Below, in pieces: positions 46,445 through 59,577 of a DNA stretch of 64,000 nucleotides. The translations under genes were made by a program, and so were the position numbers. The notes below the pieces were generated by a model. That model made no database searches and was not told where the DNA came from. It saw nothing but the letters and a program-made list of their open reading frames with translations. The DNA comes from Phaeosaccion multiseriatum (Eukaryota; Ochrophyta, other classes). Each line of letters opens with the position of its first letter. Within the stretch, counting starts at the first letter, position 1. The stretch is from the NCBI GenBank assembly GCA_965112735.1, contig OZ218951.1, forward strand, positions 4,774,001-4,838,000. The letters run 5' to 3'.

Positions 46445-48078
46445 AGAGAGCGCAGTCCCGACCGCCAGAGGAAGCACTGCCGGGCAAGCAACCCCCTCCC
46501 CTGCCCTGCCCCTCTCCCTCTCCCCCCGGGCCCCCTTCTTCTTTCATGTCTGTCCTCTAGGGATGGCAGAGCACGTGCAGAGAAGTTTCAGTTTCAGATT
46601 CTTCCCCTTCCCTCCTCTTGCCAGTCTCCTCACCGTGGTCTCTAGGGTCTAGCTGGTCTTCAGCGCCATCCCAATCGCGCTTGCTTGCGTCAAGGCTCTC
46701 GAGAATGACCTGCTGCAGCTCGGGGTCGTTGGCGTCACTGGGTGTGTCGTCTTCCATGTCCAGCAGGTCCACTGGCGGATGGCAGTGGATGGGGCATCAG
46801 CAAGAATGGGCAGTAAGCAGAGTGGGATGGCAGTAGATGGAGCGGTGAGCAGAATGGAATGGCAGTAGATGGGGCAGTCACTTGGAGGGTGGTCGTGCGT
46901 GCAGCCACTGAGGGCATCAGAAGTCAGTGGAGAGATAGAAAGACATAAAGACACATAAAAACAAACAGACGGACACATATAAAGAAACACGGGTCAGATA
47001 GCTCCCCTGACAGATGGACATCATATCCAATGTACCTGCCTCCAGCAGCCCCTCCATCCTGTTGTGGTCCCTGAGATCAGCGAACATTGAAGACAGCACC
47101 TTTGATGACATAAAAATCATAGCCATTCACGTCGGATCAAAAGGCAGAGGGTGGGCATGAGCATCGGCGGCGGATTCATTTGAGGGGGAGGGGGTGACAA
47201 CGAAGGGGGGGGCACAATGGACATGCATAGTCTATTGCTTCGTTCGGTCTTGTGCGTGAAGAAGGAAAGACAGAACGTGCCATGTTAAAGACATCAACAC
47301 CACCAACACAACTCCTCCTCCTTCTCCTCCTCCTCCTCCTGATCCTCATCCCTCTCCCTGCTCCTGCTGCTGCTGCTGCTCCTCCTCCTCCTCCTCCTCC
47401 TCCTCCTCCTCCTCCTCCTCCTCCTCCTCCTCCTCTATCCTTCTCCTGCTGCTGCTCCTGCTCCTCCTCGTCCCTCCACTCCCTCGACTACCCGCCCCCC
47501 TCCCCCTCTCTCCACAGCAGAAGCACTCACCACCTCCTGCACCCTCGGCTGTGCAGCACAAGCCGCGCACATGTCCAGCACCGCCTCAGGCAGGACTACA
47601 CGTGAGGATAAACCAACGGACGTGTAGGTTTGGTTCGCCACGCATTTGTACGCGCCATCGGGGCCACTGTCGAGCGCGTAGAGACCTGGTGCGCGAGTGG
47701 GCACGAGGGGAGGGGAGGGGAGGGAGGAGAGGGGAAGTTGGTTGGTGGGTTTGGGGTTCACAGCAGGCGGGGGGAGCGAAGGGGGTTGTTGCTTCTTCAG
47801 GAGAGTAGAATTGAATCCTTTATGAGGAAGGGGGAAAGAGAAAACGGGGGAGAGCGGAGGCCCTTCGGTGATGCGAAACACACACATGTACTCAACCTTG
47901 CTGTACCTGGGCGATGCGGCACCTCACTGAAGTGATGGTTGCCGTTGATGCGAATCTCTTCGTGGGTGAGGGGTCTGAAGCTCCCCCCCCGCTCGAACCG
48001 GAAACGCTGGGCGAAGGTTGCTGCCGACGATCTCACTGCACTTTTCGTCCACGCCTTCGATGTCTGGGCCATGGCCAT
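44411..48078 (-). CDS. RING-finger protein with UIM-like motif and C-terminal membrane segment, likely E3 ubiquitin ligase
   Basis: Eight exons chain in phase: 48078-47907, 47685-47531, 47099-47036, 46771-46634, 46305-45996, 45690-45590, 45288-45228, 45089-44411 (559 residues). The C3HC4 RING is split by an intron: ICTICQEVEVDPTSVNCCGH and AACGDCLEQW, then FAEKGMICPFCKE, about residues 247-293. Upstream, NDPELQQVILESLDASK (about 145-161) fits a ubiquitin-interacting motif. The tail has poly-Gln, Ser and Gly runs and ends with LTSVVVLMVVSSFAARWRR, a likely C-terminal membrane anchor. Expected role: ubiquitin transfer at a membrane; the substrate is unknown. The start is ATG 48078 in AAGATGGCC context, but an upstream exon cannot be excluded. 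The gene is divergent from the long plus-strand gene. Confidence 0.82.
46399..46442. repeat. (GT)n microsatellite in a RING-gene intron
   Basis: GT repeat on the plus strand, which is CA on the sense strand of this gene. It lies in the intron between the UIM exon and the RING exon. Confidence 0.9.
47376..47432. repeat. (TCC)n tract in a RING-gene intron
   Basis: TCC/CTC triplets over nearly 60 bases, within the intron between exons 47685-47531 and 47099-47036. Confidence 0.85.
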
Positions 48079-48686
48079 CTTGGTGGCTACAAGTCAGCTC
48101 GGCGACACACACGCGCTTACAGGTGACCTCGGCTGCTCCTGTGCTCCTGCTACTTCTCTTCTGCTCCTCTTACTGCGTGCTCATCCGAATCTCCGTTTGA
48201 GTGTCGAGGGCGAGGGGACAGATGTGATAGGACTTGCTGTTGAGCGCCGTCGAGCGCGACAAGTGGGAGAGGCTCTCTGAATGGGCAGAGAGCCAGCTGC
48301 TCAGTGTCCCTGAACAGCCGAACCAGCAGCTGCGGGCCCTGCTCCAACAGACTTCCAAGGTCTCGAGGGGTGACGAAATTCCTACTTCTTGTCCGTTCTT
48401 CCCCTATCCTACTCTCCGCAGAGCGATTAAGAGACGGCCCATACGCGCACCAGGCGCACTCCACTTTACAACCCGCAATATCCTTCTCTCCCGTGCTTCT
48501 CTCGCTTTTTTTACATTACATTCGGAGCTATGCTCAACATGCACGCGCGCACCCACATCTTTGACATATACTCATTGTTGACTTATTACAGTCCTCTTGT
48601 CTTCTTGTGAGGAGGACAGAAAAGGAGGAAAAAAAGAAGCCAGTAGTGGTGAGAACCCCAGAGGAAGGGCTTAAGGGCCGAGGACC
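48079..48686. promoter_or_regulatory. Divergent promoter region with an unresolved open frame
   Basis: It separates the start of the RING gene (48078, minus) from the start of the long gene (48687, plus). Within 48231-48464 both strands give protein-like frames. Plus: RDKWERLSEWAESQLLS and PNQQLRALLQQTSK. Minus: LLEQGPQLLVRLFRDTEQL. Neither joins a neighbouring exon in phase, so I could not assign it. It may be a 5' exon of the RING gene, a small separate gene, or chance. Confidence 0.35.
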
Positions 48687-50467
48687 ATGACTGGAAGGGC
48701 GACCAGGAGCGGTGCAGCCGCTAAGAAGACGAGGAGAGGAGGAAAGGTGAGGAATGACAATTTGGCGTTACGTTTAGTGCCACAGCTCCTTCCCCCCTCA
48801 CAAGGGGAGGAATTGCATTGCTTCTCAGTCCGATGTAGTGACAAGAATATAGCACCATAGCGCCCGGGATGAGACATTTAACCCCATTCCTTATGATACC
48901 GCAGCACGGCGTGCGACATTGAAGATATCTTGTGTTGGACGGATCAAGTCAAGAAGGAGAAGAGGTTTTAGGGGTTGGATCGGCGCCTCTCCCTCTCTTT
49001 CGATACCTTTTCTCTGCTTCTCTGTGCACCCTTTGCTCTCTTCTTTATCCTTCTCTCTCTCTCTCTCCCTTCTCTCCCTTTTCTCTGTCTCATTCTTCCC
49101 CTCTTCTCTCCATTCCCCCCCCCCCGCCCCCTCTCCCAGGGTAACAAAGTATCCCGCTCGCTCACAGCGAGCACCTTTGCGAGTTCTGTAAATCGTCCGG
49201 GCATCGATGTGCCCGAACACATCAAAGGGAAGGCCCGGGAGAAGGTAGGAGAAGAGCTTTGAGACAGAGAGAGGGAGAGAGAGAGGGGGCGATGGAAGAG
49301 AGACAGAGAGAGAACGAGCAGAGAGAGAGAGAGGAGAGGGAGACAGAGATAGCGAGGGAAAGAGAGAGGTTAGAAGCATTAGTATGGGAAGGATGGAAAG
49401 GAAAGGAAGGGAAGAAAAATTGCCAGTGAATTCGGCAGTAGACGTGGCCGATAGCGAAGGGAGACACGGGACTCTGTTCCGACAGACTCGGCTCAGTCGG
49501 TCTTCTCCTCTCCCCCCCCCCCCTGCGTGCTTACCTGCGTTCCCACCCCTCCCTCTCTTCCTCTCCTTTTTTCCTCTCGCCTCCCACTCGACTCTTTTCT
49601 CGCTCGACGACGCGACAAAACTCGCTCACTTCGACCCTGCCCACCGTCGTGTTTCTCCATGTCCTCTTCTGTGTGTTCCCCTTTTTTTGCTGTCCTTGTG
49701 ATTGTGCTCTGCTCCGCAGGCCATCAGTGACGCCCTCGCTGCACGCACGAGGGAGGCGACTCACCGAAGGCTGGCAACCGCCCGACTCGGCTGGGAGGAA
49801 AGAGGCACGAGCGCCCGCAAGTATCAAAAGCAGGGTGACCCCAAATGGAACAAACCCAAGGTGAGCACGCAACAAACAATCACTCAATCACCCAAACGTC
49901 TTGTTCGTCACACAAAGCCTTCGTGTATGTATGATCACCCAAACGTCTTGTTCGTTACACACGGCTTTCTTTCATGCATGTACCTTTCATCATGGCAAGC
50001 ACAAGCGCAAGCTCTAATGACGAAATGCTTGTGGCTGCTGTTACGACTGGATCACCAGCTGAACTACTCTCTCTTTCCTCCCCTCCCCACGGCTCAGGCG
50101 CTACGAAAACGCAACCACCTGGCCTCCAGTGAACGCATCGTTCGCATCATTGGGGAGCAGTGGTGGCCCAAGCTCAGGCACCGCTGGGTCGTCGTCAACA
50201 GCGTCCACATACTGCAGGTGTGTGTATGTATGTGTATGTGTGTGTGGCGCAGCACAGACAAGAAAAAAGGAAGACCAACAAGCTTACTGTGTACCACCAA
50301 CTGCTGTACCACTGTACCACTGTACCACCAACGTCTGTGCATCACAGGTGCTGCCGAAGGAAGAGTACATGCGGCTCAATGTGCTCATGTTCAGAGCCCT
50401 TGTGCCCGACGCCGACGCCATTGAGACTGCAGAGAACGCCGCACACGACTGGTGTCAGGACATCGCA

Positions 50468-50500
<33 letters not shown>

Positions 50501-53401
50501 GAGGAGGAGGCAGTGGGAGTAATGGGAGCAGAGGAATGGGGGGGCTCCCCCTCGCAGTGAGGAGAGTGGGTATGCCCAAGGAGACCTTCCACAAAGCAAT
50601 CTTCGGAGTCGTGGACAATGTACGTGTGTGTGGGTGTGGGTCTTTTTGTGCGTGTGTGGGTGCGTGTGATGATCGTGTGTGTGTGTGCGTGTGTGTATGT
50701 GTGTGTGAGTGTGTATGTGTGCGTGTGTATGTGTGCGTGTGTATGTGTGTGTGTGTGGGGGGGGGGGCTGGGTGGTTAGGTGGATGGATGAATCAGGGAG
50801 TGTGTGGGTAGATGGGTGGGGTGTGGGTGTGTGTGGGTGTGTGGGTATGAGTGGGTGTGTGTGGGTATGATTGGGTGTGTGTGGGTATGATTGGGCGTGT
50901 GTGGGTATGATTGGGTGTATGTGGGTATGATGGGGTGTGTGTGGGTGTATGAGGGTGGGCGGGTGCTTGGCTCTGACTCATCGCTCTCCTCTCTCCCATC
51001 TCCTCTCCTCTCTCCTCTCTCTCCTCTCTCCTCCCCTCTGTTCTGTCCTCTCTCCTCCCCTCTCTCCCATCTCCTCTCCTCTCTGCTCTCTCTCCTCTCT
51101 CCTCCCCTCTGTTCTGTCCTCTCTCCTCCCCTCTCTCCTCTCTCTCCTCTCCTCTCCCCTCCTCTCCCCTCTCTCGCCTCTCTCCTGCGTCAGTGGACGG
51201 AGAGTGTGATGGAGAAGGAGTACTGCACCTTCCTGGAGCTGCTTCTCTTCCGCGTGCTGCAGCTCGGGCTCACTAAGGACGACTTACACGATCGCACTTC
51301 CGTGGCTTCCTCGGTCAAACCCTTCAGGTATTGGTATATGTAGTTAGTAGGAAGTAGGGGATGGCCGTGTGTGTGGCAGACATCCAGTGTGTCATATATG
51401 AAGCGTATCGTGACTTCCCCCTGTCTCTTTGTCTCCCCCCCTCTCTCTACCTCTCTCTCCCTCTATAATTACTCCTCGTACCCCCCTCTCTGTCCCTCCC
51501 TTTCAGTCCCCTAAACCTTCCTCTGCTGGAGGTGAGAGAGGATTGGGTCAAAAGCTCAAAGGATATCATGCGTGCCCCCTGGCTGCACCACTCCAGGTTA
51601 GTGAGTGAGTGAGTGAGTGAGTGAGTGAGTTAGTGAGTGAGTTTGTTAGTTTGTGGCTAGTGACGTACTGCATCTCCCCCGGCGTGATGCCCTTGCTGAC
51701 GTACTGGGCTTGTGCCCCCACTGTCCCCCCCCCACCGAGCACCTCCTTTGACGTCCCCTCTCTCATTCTCCCTCTCTCCTTTCCTCTCCCTCTGCCCCCC
51801 CTCTTCCTCTCCCTCTCCTCTCCCCTCCTCTCCCCCTCCCCCTCCCCCCCTCTCTCCTTCTCCTCACCCTCCACCGTCTCGGGTGGCGCTATATATAAAC
51901 TGTATCACCAACCGTTGTGCCATGCGATGCGGTGCTCTGCTGTATCACCAACTGCTGTGCTGTGCTATGCCATAAATGCTCAGGAGAGACATGCATGCGG
52001 TGGACGAGGGAGGGGAGACCGACGCCAGCGAGGAAGACAAATGCTCCGTGCAGCGCTTCGCCGTGAACACCTTCGCCACGCAGGGTGGTGTCTCGAAGGG
52101 CAGCGGAGGAGGAGGAGGAGGAGGAGGAGGATGGGGAGGAAAAGCAGAAGGAGGGGGAGGGGGAGGGGTGGGGATGGAAGGACTCGGAGAGGCGGAGGCT
52201 TTTGTCCTGTATTGTTTGCGGATGGACCCCACCCTCAGCCAAGAAGAAGGCCTCAAGGTGAGTTTCAGCTTCAGTTGGAAGTGAGTTGTGCTTTTAGAAA
52301 GGCCGCGTCTGGTTGTTTCCCTGGCTCAGGATGGAGAATGACGACTCTCCTGTTGGGGGCGGGGCAAAGGGATGGAACCCTGGTGAACGTTCACCCACGC
52401 ACCCACGGACCCATCCTGCATCCACCCCCCGGGGGCCACTAAGAAGAGAAGTCGAGCAAAGCAAAGCATGTTGTCAGTATATGAGCCCTTATGCAAACCC
52501 TTATGTATGCATACGTATTGCCCCTCCCCAGGCCGACTCACGCACTGAGGTCAAAGTCGCTCTTCCCCGCCTGGAGCGCCTTCTGCGGTTGTGGCGAAAC
52601 AACAAGGTACGTACTAATGATAGTTTTTGATATGTGTGAGAGTACGTGTGATTACGTAAGAGGGAAGGGAGGAGCTTTCTCGACGTAGGTACTGTAGTGC
52701 GATAGGCAATGCCCTATCTAATGCCATCTACTGCCATCCCAATGCGCCACCACAAGCAAAGACAGAGGAGAGAGGAGTGGAGGGGAGAAGAGGAGAGGAG
52801 AGGAGGGGAGGAGAGGAGAGAAGAGGAAGGGAGGGAAGGGGAGGGCGAGAGGCCTCCTTTAACGTAGAGAAGAGAAGAGGGGGGAAGGCCTCTTAGACTT
52901 TGAGATGAGAGGAGAGGAAAGGAGAGGAGAGGAAGAGGAGGAGAGGGGGAGAGACCTCCTTTGACTTTGCCAAACATGCACACACCGAGCTGTGCCTCGG
53001 CCTGTGTTACTCTGTACTGTGCCCATATGACTCTGTCTGATGACCTCATGTGATGTGCCCTCCCATATGACTCTGTCTGATGACCTCATGTGATGTGCCC
53101 TCCCATATGACTCTATCTGATGACCTCATGTCATGTGCCCTCCCATATGACTCTATCTGATAACCTCATGTCATGTGCCCTCCCATATGACTGTTTCTAA
53201 TGTGCCCGTGTGACTGACCATGCTAATGCCTACCATGTGCCTGTATGACTGCCTATGCCCCGAACACAGGAGCTCACCGTGCGGGAGTTCTCGGCGCTGC
53301 GGCTGCTGAATTCCCACACGGAAACCCCCTCCTTCGTCGCCTACGCACAGAGAATGGGCTTCGGCTCTTCTTCGGCCAAGGACACACACTCAGGTACGTA
53401 C

Positions 53402-53483
<82 letters not shown>

Positions 53484-54822
53484 TGTGTGTGTGTGCGTGT
53501 GGTGTGCGTGTGTGTGTGTGTGTGTGGTGTGTGTAAGTGCTTGTTTTGTGTGTGTGTATGGAGATGTTCCCCTCCCCCTCCATCCCCTCCCCTCCCATCC
53601 AATTCCACCCCCCTCCTAGATTATTCCACCAACTGCTGCACTGCATCTCCCACACCAACTGTGAACCAAAGCAGGGCGGGGGCGAGGCAGAAGAAGTCTC
53701 TTCTTCCCTCACGAGCTTGACAGGCTGCTCCGAGGGTGGAGGTTGGGGGAGGGGGACTGTCCCGAGGGGGCTGTGCTGCACCTGATGCTGGAGGAGCTCG
53801 TGTGGGAACAAGTCGAAGCGGAGACCGACGCTCTCTTGCGCCAACAGCAGCAGCAGCTGGTGCTACAACAACAGCAGCAGCAGCAGCAGCAGCAGGCGCA
53901 GCAGTTGGTGATACAGCAGAAGCGCGGTGTGGCGCACGGAAGCGGCAGCGTCGACAGTTGTTATTCGTCAAGCTCCCAATCCCCTCTGTTCGGAGCCCTT
54001 GCCGAAGCGAGCAGCCTCGATGTGTCGGGAGGAGCGGGATCGGTGTGGTCGCCCGCTGAATCACCACCACGTGCAGCAGCAGCAGCAGCAGCAGCAGGAG
54101 GAGGAGGAGGAGGAAGAGGAGGAGGAGGAGGAGGAGGAGAAGGAGGAGAAGGCCCATTGCTCTCCAACCCCGTTGCTGTGGCGTACGGCGAGCAGGTGTC
54201 AGGTCGTCTCCTCGCAGGCAAGGCGGCGTGCTTCATGTGCCGGTACCCCATTGAGCCGGGCAGCAGCCTGGAGATTGTTGTAACCGTCACCAGCTCCTCT
54301 TCCTACGGGGACTTGATGCCCGGGAAGAAGGGCGGGCACGGAGATGGGCAGTTGGTGGTACAGCAGCAGCAACCACAGCAGCAGCATGCCGTCTTCCTTC
54401 ACACTGTGCATGTGAGTAGTGCAAGTGGTGTAGGGTAGTGGAGGGGTGGGTGGGATGGTGAGGGTGGTGGGTGGTGCGTGTCAGGACAGAGAGTGTGGTG
54501 CTTAGTGCCTCCTTCACTGACGTACCCGGCTTCAACTCCACCTCATCTGCTGAAAGGTACAGCTGCTGACGACAGCCGTCACTTTTGCGCATGCTCCTTC
54601 TGCTGTGTTCATCCCTCCCTCTCCTCTCCTCTCCTCCAGGCCAGCGCCCTCCCCTCCGAGCTGAGTGGCTTTGCCTACTCTTCCTCCTCCCCCTCTTCCT
54701 CCCACCGCCGAGTGGTGCAGTGGGATGCCGACGCCTTCACACAAGACATGCCGGTGTTCTTTGCCGTCCATGCTCCTCCTCTGCCTTTGGCTGCCGTCGC
54801 TGTGACCCGTAGCGGTAGTAGT

Positions 54823-54905
<83 letters not shown>

Positions 54906-55083
54906 TAGTAGTAGTAGCGGTAGTGCCCTGACAGGGGAAGGGGAAGCAGCAGTTGGGGACACGGCAGAAGGAGGAGGAGAAGGAAAAGAAGGGTCGGCAG
55001 AGGCAGAGGCTGTGGCGGAGGAAGACCGGCAAGAGTAAGTCATGTGTGCGCATGTGTGTATGTGCGTGTGTGTATGTGTATGT

Positions 55084-55124
<41 letters not shown>

Positions 55125-58100
55125 TGTGCATGTGCGTATATGTATGTGTGTATACGTGTATGTGTATACTGTGTGTGTATGTGTGCGTGCGTTGTGTTTG
55201 TCCGTACGTGTGTATCTCTGCGCGCATGTGTATGTGCATCTATGCGTGTGTGTGTGTGTGTGCGCTTGGGTGTGTGTGCCCCTCCCTCTTTCGTGCGTCG
55301 TTCGCATCGCTCATCATATCCATCTCCGTTTCCATGCGTGTGCGCGCGCGTGCGTGCGTGCGTGTCCTCCCCCCCCCCCTCCTCACACAGAGCGATGATG
55401 GCCCGTCTGCTTGCATATCGCAAGAGCACAGTGTCATTCACTGTATCAGTTCGAACCCTCTCGCAGCCCAGAGTACAGCTCGACAGCTCGTGGGAGCCAC
55501 TCACGCTTGGCGGCAGTGCGGAAGAGGGGAAGTTGGTGATACAGGGGCAGGAGGAGAAGCAGGAAGGCGGCAGGGGGGGCTACGGCTCTGCGTCAACCAT
55601 GGTACGAAGGGGAGGAGCGGGAAGGGAAGGAAGGAGAAAAAGGGGGAGGGGAAGGGGATGGGATAGCGGTATAGAAGTCTCTGTCTCTCTCTCTCTGTCC
55701 TCCTCTCCCTCCCTCTCTCTGTGTCTCTCCCTCTCTATCTCCCTCTCTCCCTCTCCCTGCTTCCACTTCTCCCGAAGCTACAGCCCCCTCTCGGCACTAA
55801 CAAGCTTACTCCTCCTGCTGGTGTGTGCGTCTGTGGGCCTGTGTGTGTGTATGTCCTCTGTTGTGCCGTGACACACAAACACTCCCCACACACACAGGCC
55901 CACACCGGCATCAAGCGGGGGCGTATGGAGGAGGACGGGGAGGAGGAGGAACTCCCCCGGGGGGCAGAGAATGGGGAGGAGGGGCGGCACACGTCTGCTC
56001 AGGGACTGGAGAAGGAGGAGGGAGCGCGGGGGGCAGGCGACAGGAAGAGACAGAGGGCAGGACCAGCAGGAGGTGTGTGGGTATGCGTAGAGTGTAGAGG
56101 AGGGAGAGTGAAGTAGTGAAGCTGTGAAGTGAATCCCTTCCTAGGCTGGATAGGGATCACAAGCCTAAACGATTTCTCTCCCTTCTTTCCGTGCATCTCT
56201 CCCTCCCTCCCTCCCTCCCTCCCCTCGTCCCTCCATCATCAACAGATCCGGAAGAGGTGGTCTGTTCGGACGACACCTCCCTCTTCGTCACCCTTCGCCT
56301 CCCATCCTCCCTTCAGTCCCTCCCCTACTCCTCCTCCTCCTCCTCCTCCACCCACCCCTCCTCCTCCCCCTCCTCCTCCCCTCACCCCTCCATCAACTGC
56401 CATCCCGCCTTTCGGCAGCGACTCAGCGAGATGATCAAGATCGCTCCCCCACCCCTCTCTCCCCGGGCCGCCTGGATGTCACCCGCTGCCCATCACCATA
56501 AGTCAGCAGAGCAAGGGGGAGAAGAGGGTGGAGGAGAAGAGGGAGCACTCCCTCCTCATGCAGGAGATGCCTTTCCAACCGGACTCGGAGGAGGAGGAGG
56601 TTGTGAATCACCAACCGGTGCATCGCGGAGTGCTGTATCACCAACTCCTCGGCGTGACGCCAGTACGGTGCTGAAGGAAGCGCAGCCCATCGTCACGTTG
56701 CAGGTGCGCGCGTGCGTGTGTGTGTGCGTGTGTGTGTGCGTGTGTGTGTGTGGGTGTGTGTGCGCGTGGGTGTGTGACTACTGCTGCTGCTGCTGCTGGA
56801 TCACTGGCGCTAGTGCTGGTACTTGCTGCTGCTGTATCACCAACGGTAGCTGCCGATACTTTCCTGACTTCTCCTCCTCCCCTCTCTCCCTCCCCTCCTC
56901 AACGACCAATTTCCAATTCCAATTCCAATCAAAAGGTGAAGGTCCGCAACGCTGGCGACGTCCTGAATGTGTACTGCTGTACCCGCAACCCCCGCCCCGC
57001 CCCTGCAGAGGCTGCACACGTGTGGTGGATGGGGGCAGGGAGGGGGGGAGGGGCGGTGGACTACAGAGGGCTTCCTCAGGTAAGATGGATGGCAGTGGAT
57101 GGCAGTAGATGGCAGTAGATGGCAGCAGATGGCAGAGGATGGCAGTTATTTACACGGCCTTTGCCCTTGCCCTTGCTGTCTCCTCTTACCCTCTTCGCTT
57201 CCCCTCTCCTCTTCCCTTCTCCTCCCCTCTTGTCCTCTCCTCTTCGCTTTCCCTCTCCTCTCCCCTTCCCCTCTCCACTGCGCTTCCCCTCCCCTCTTCG
57301 CTTCCCCTCTCCTCTCCTCTCCTCTTCCCCTCTCTCCCTCAGTGGAACCGCCTCACCATGCGGCTGCCTGCGGACCACTCCGGCGTGCTCTACGTGGGTG
57401 AGTGAGTGAGTGAGTGAGTGTGGTGTGACGTGAGCGGCCCTTGCCCTACGAGAGGCGGAGGAAGGGGATTTTTGCAGTGGAAGACGGGAGAGTGTAGGCT
57501 ATTTTGGATCCTCCTTACTCTCTCACTCCCTCACTCCCTCACTCATGCTGGCCTGCTCCTCCCTCAAGTATGTTTCCTCCTCTGCCCTTCCTTCACTGCC
57601 CCCCCTGACCCCCTCCATAAGGCATGTACGGTATCCCTGCCCCTGCCACCAAGCAGCGTCAGCGAGGCTTGTCCCCGAGGGGGTCGTCCCCCCCAGGGGG
57701 GGTGGTCACCACCCCGGGGGGCTTGACAGGAGACCCGCCGGGGAAGCTGCAGGTAGAGCTCAAGGCCTCTGTTTGCTACCCTCCCATCCTACTGCCGCCC
57801 AGGTCAGTAGTAAGCCAGTGAGGTAGGCAGGCAGATGGGCAGGCAGATGGGCAGGCAGGCCGGCTGTCAGTCAGTCAGTCAATCAGTCGGTGAAGGTAGC
57901 AATTAGTGAATGACTCACTCACTCACTCACTCACTCGCTAGCTGACTCACTCAGTCACGTATTCACTCACGCACTCACTCACTCACTCACTCACTCACTC
58001 ACTCACTCAATCACTCACTCACTCACTCACTCACTCGCTCACTCACTCTCTCCCCCTCACTCACTCAATCAATCACGCACCCACTCCCTCACTCACACAC

Positions 58101-59529
58101 TCACACACTCCCTTCCTCCCTCCCTCCCTCACTCCCTCACTGCCACATACTCCCTCCCCTCCCCATCCCCCAATCATTCATCCACTGCCATCCCCCCAAT
58201 CACACATCCACTGCCATCCATCTCCATAGAACGGTGTTGTCCGGCTCCATCCCACGTGGGCAGCGCAGAGACTTCCTCTGGGAGCTTGTGAGGGAGGCCC
58301 CGGTGGTGGAGGGTAGGCTGTTGGTGATACGAGTCATAGATGCCGATCTCCACAAGGACCTTTGGAAGGGGGTGCAGTCCCTGCTAGGAGGGGCGAAACG
58401 GCTGGCGGGGCTACTGGCAAGGGAGGCAGGCTTTGAGGAACAGGTCTCCCTCGCCTCCCTCCGTGTTACCACGAGCCCCTCCCCCAACGCGAGTGCTCCT
58501 CTCTCGTCCCTCCTTGCCCCCCTCCTCTGCCCGAGCCTCTATCTCCACCGCCGAGAGACTCCCGACTCGGAGACCCACGACTGGGTCGGACAGATAGGAC
58601 ATGTCTCCTCCTCCTCCTCCTCCTCCTTCAAGGAGGGTGTCATGACCATCCGCTCGCTCGGGAGTAGAGGGGAGGGGAGGGATGAGGGGGGGAGGGCAAG
58701 GCTTATTGTGGAACACGTGGAGGACGTCAAGGTGTGTGGTATTGCTGTTATTGTTGTTGTTGTGCTGAGAGAGGAGCAGAACAGGGGATGGCAATGAATG
58801 GATGGATGAATGGATGGATCATCATTTTAGCTTGTGGTGTCTGCCTGCCTCTGTGTCTCTGCAAAGCTTTTTCATTGCAATGGATGGGCCTAACCCCCCC
58901 CCCCCCTTGGTCTGCTTCCCATGGATCTGCCCGCAGATCAACGGCTCCGATGACGGCCGTCTGAGTGGACTTCGAGTGCGGCTTGGGGTGCTCTCTGGCG
59001 ACGCCACGGACGTGGATTACCAACTGCTCTTCAGCAACAGGTGCGGGGTGCATGCGTGTGTGTGTGTGCGTGCGCGCGCACCAGATCCGTGCAGAGCAGT
59101 CCAAATCACTGCACATACCCTACCCTACCCTACCCTACCCTAACCTACCCTACCCTACCCTACCCTACCCTACCCTACCCTACCCTACCCTACCCTACCC
59201 TACCCTACCCTACCCTACCCTACCCTACCCTACCCTACCCTACCCTACCCTACCCTACCCTACCCTACCCTACCCTACCCTACCCTACCCTACCCTACCC
59301 TACCCTACCCTACCCTAACCTACCCTACCCTAACCTACCCTACCCTACCCTACCCTACCCTACCCTACCCTACCCTACCCTACCCTACCCTACCCTACCC
59401 TAACCTAACCTACCCCACCTTCTCTGTCCGTCCAGACCTCAGACGAGGGCCGATCAAGAGCGACAGATGACAGCCGCGGCAACAGGTTCCACTTTCGACC
59501 AAATGATGCAGGTGTGCGCGCACGCGTGT

Positions 59530-59577
<48 letters not shown>

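Noticed and set aside
59116-59414. Chromosome end (telomere)
   Set aside because: Exons of one gene continue in phase on both sides, so the array is interstitial.
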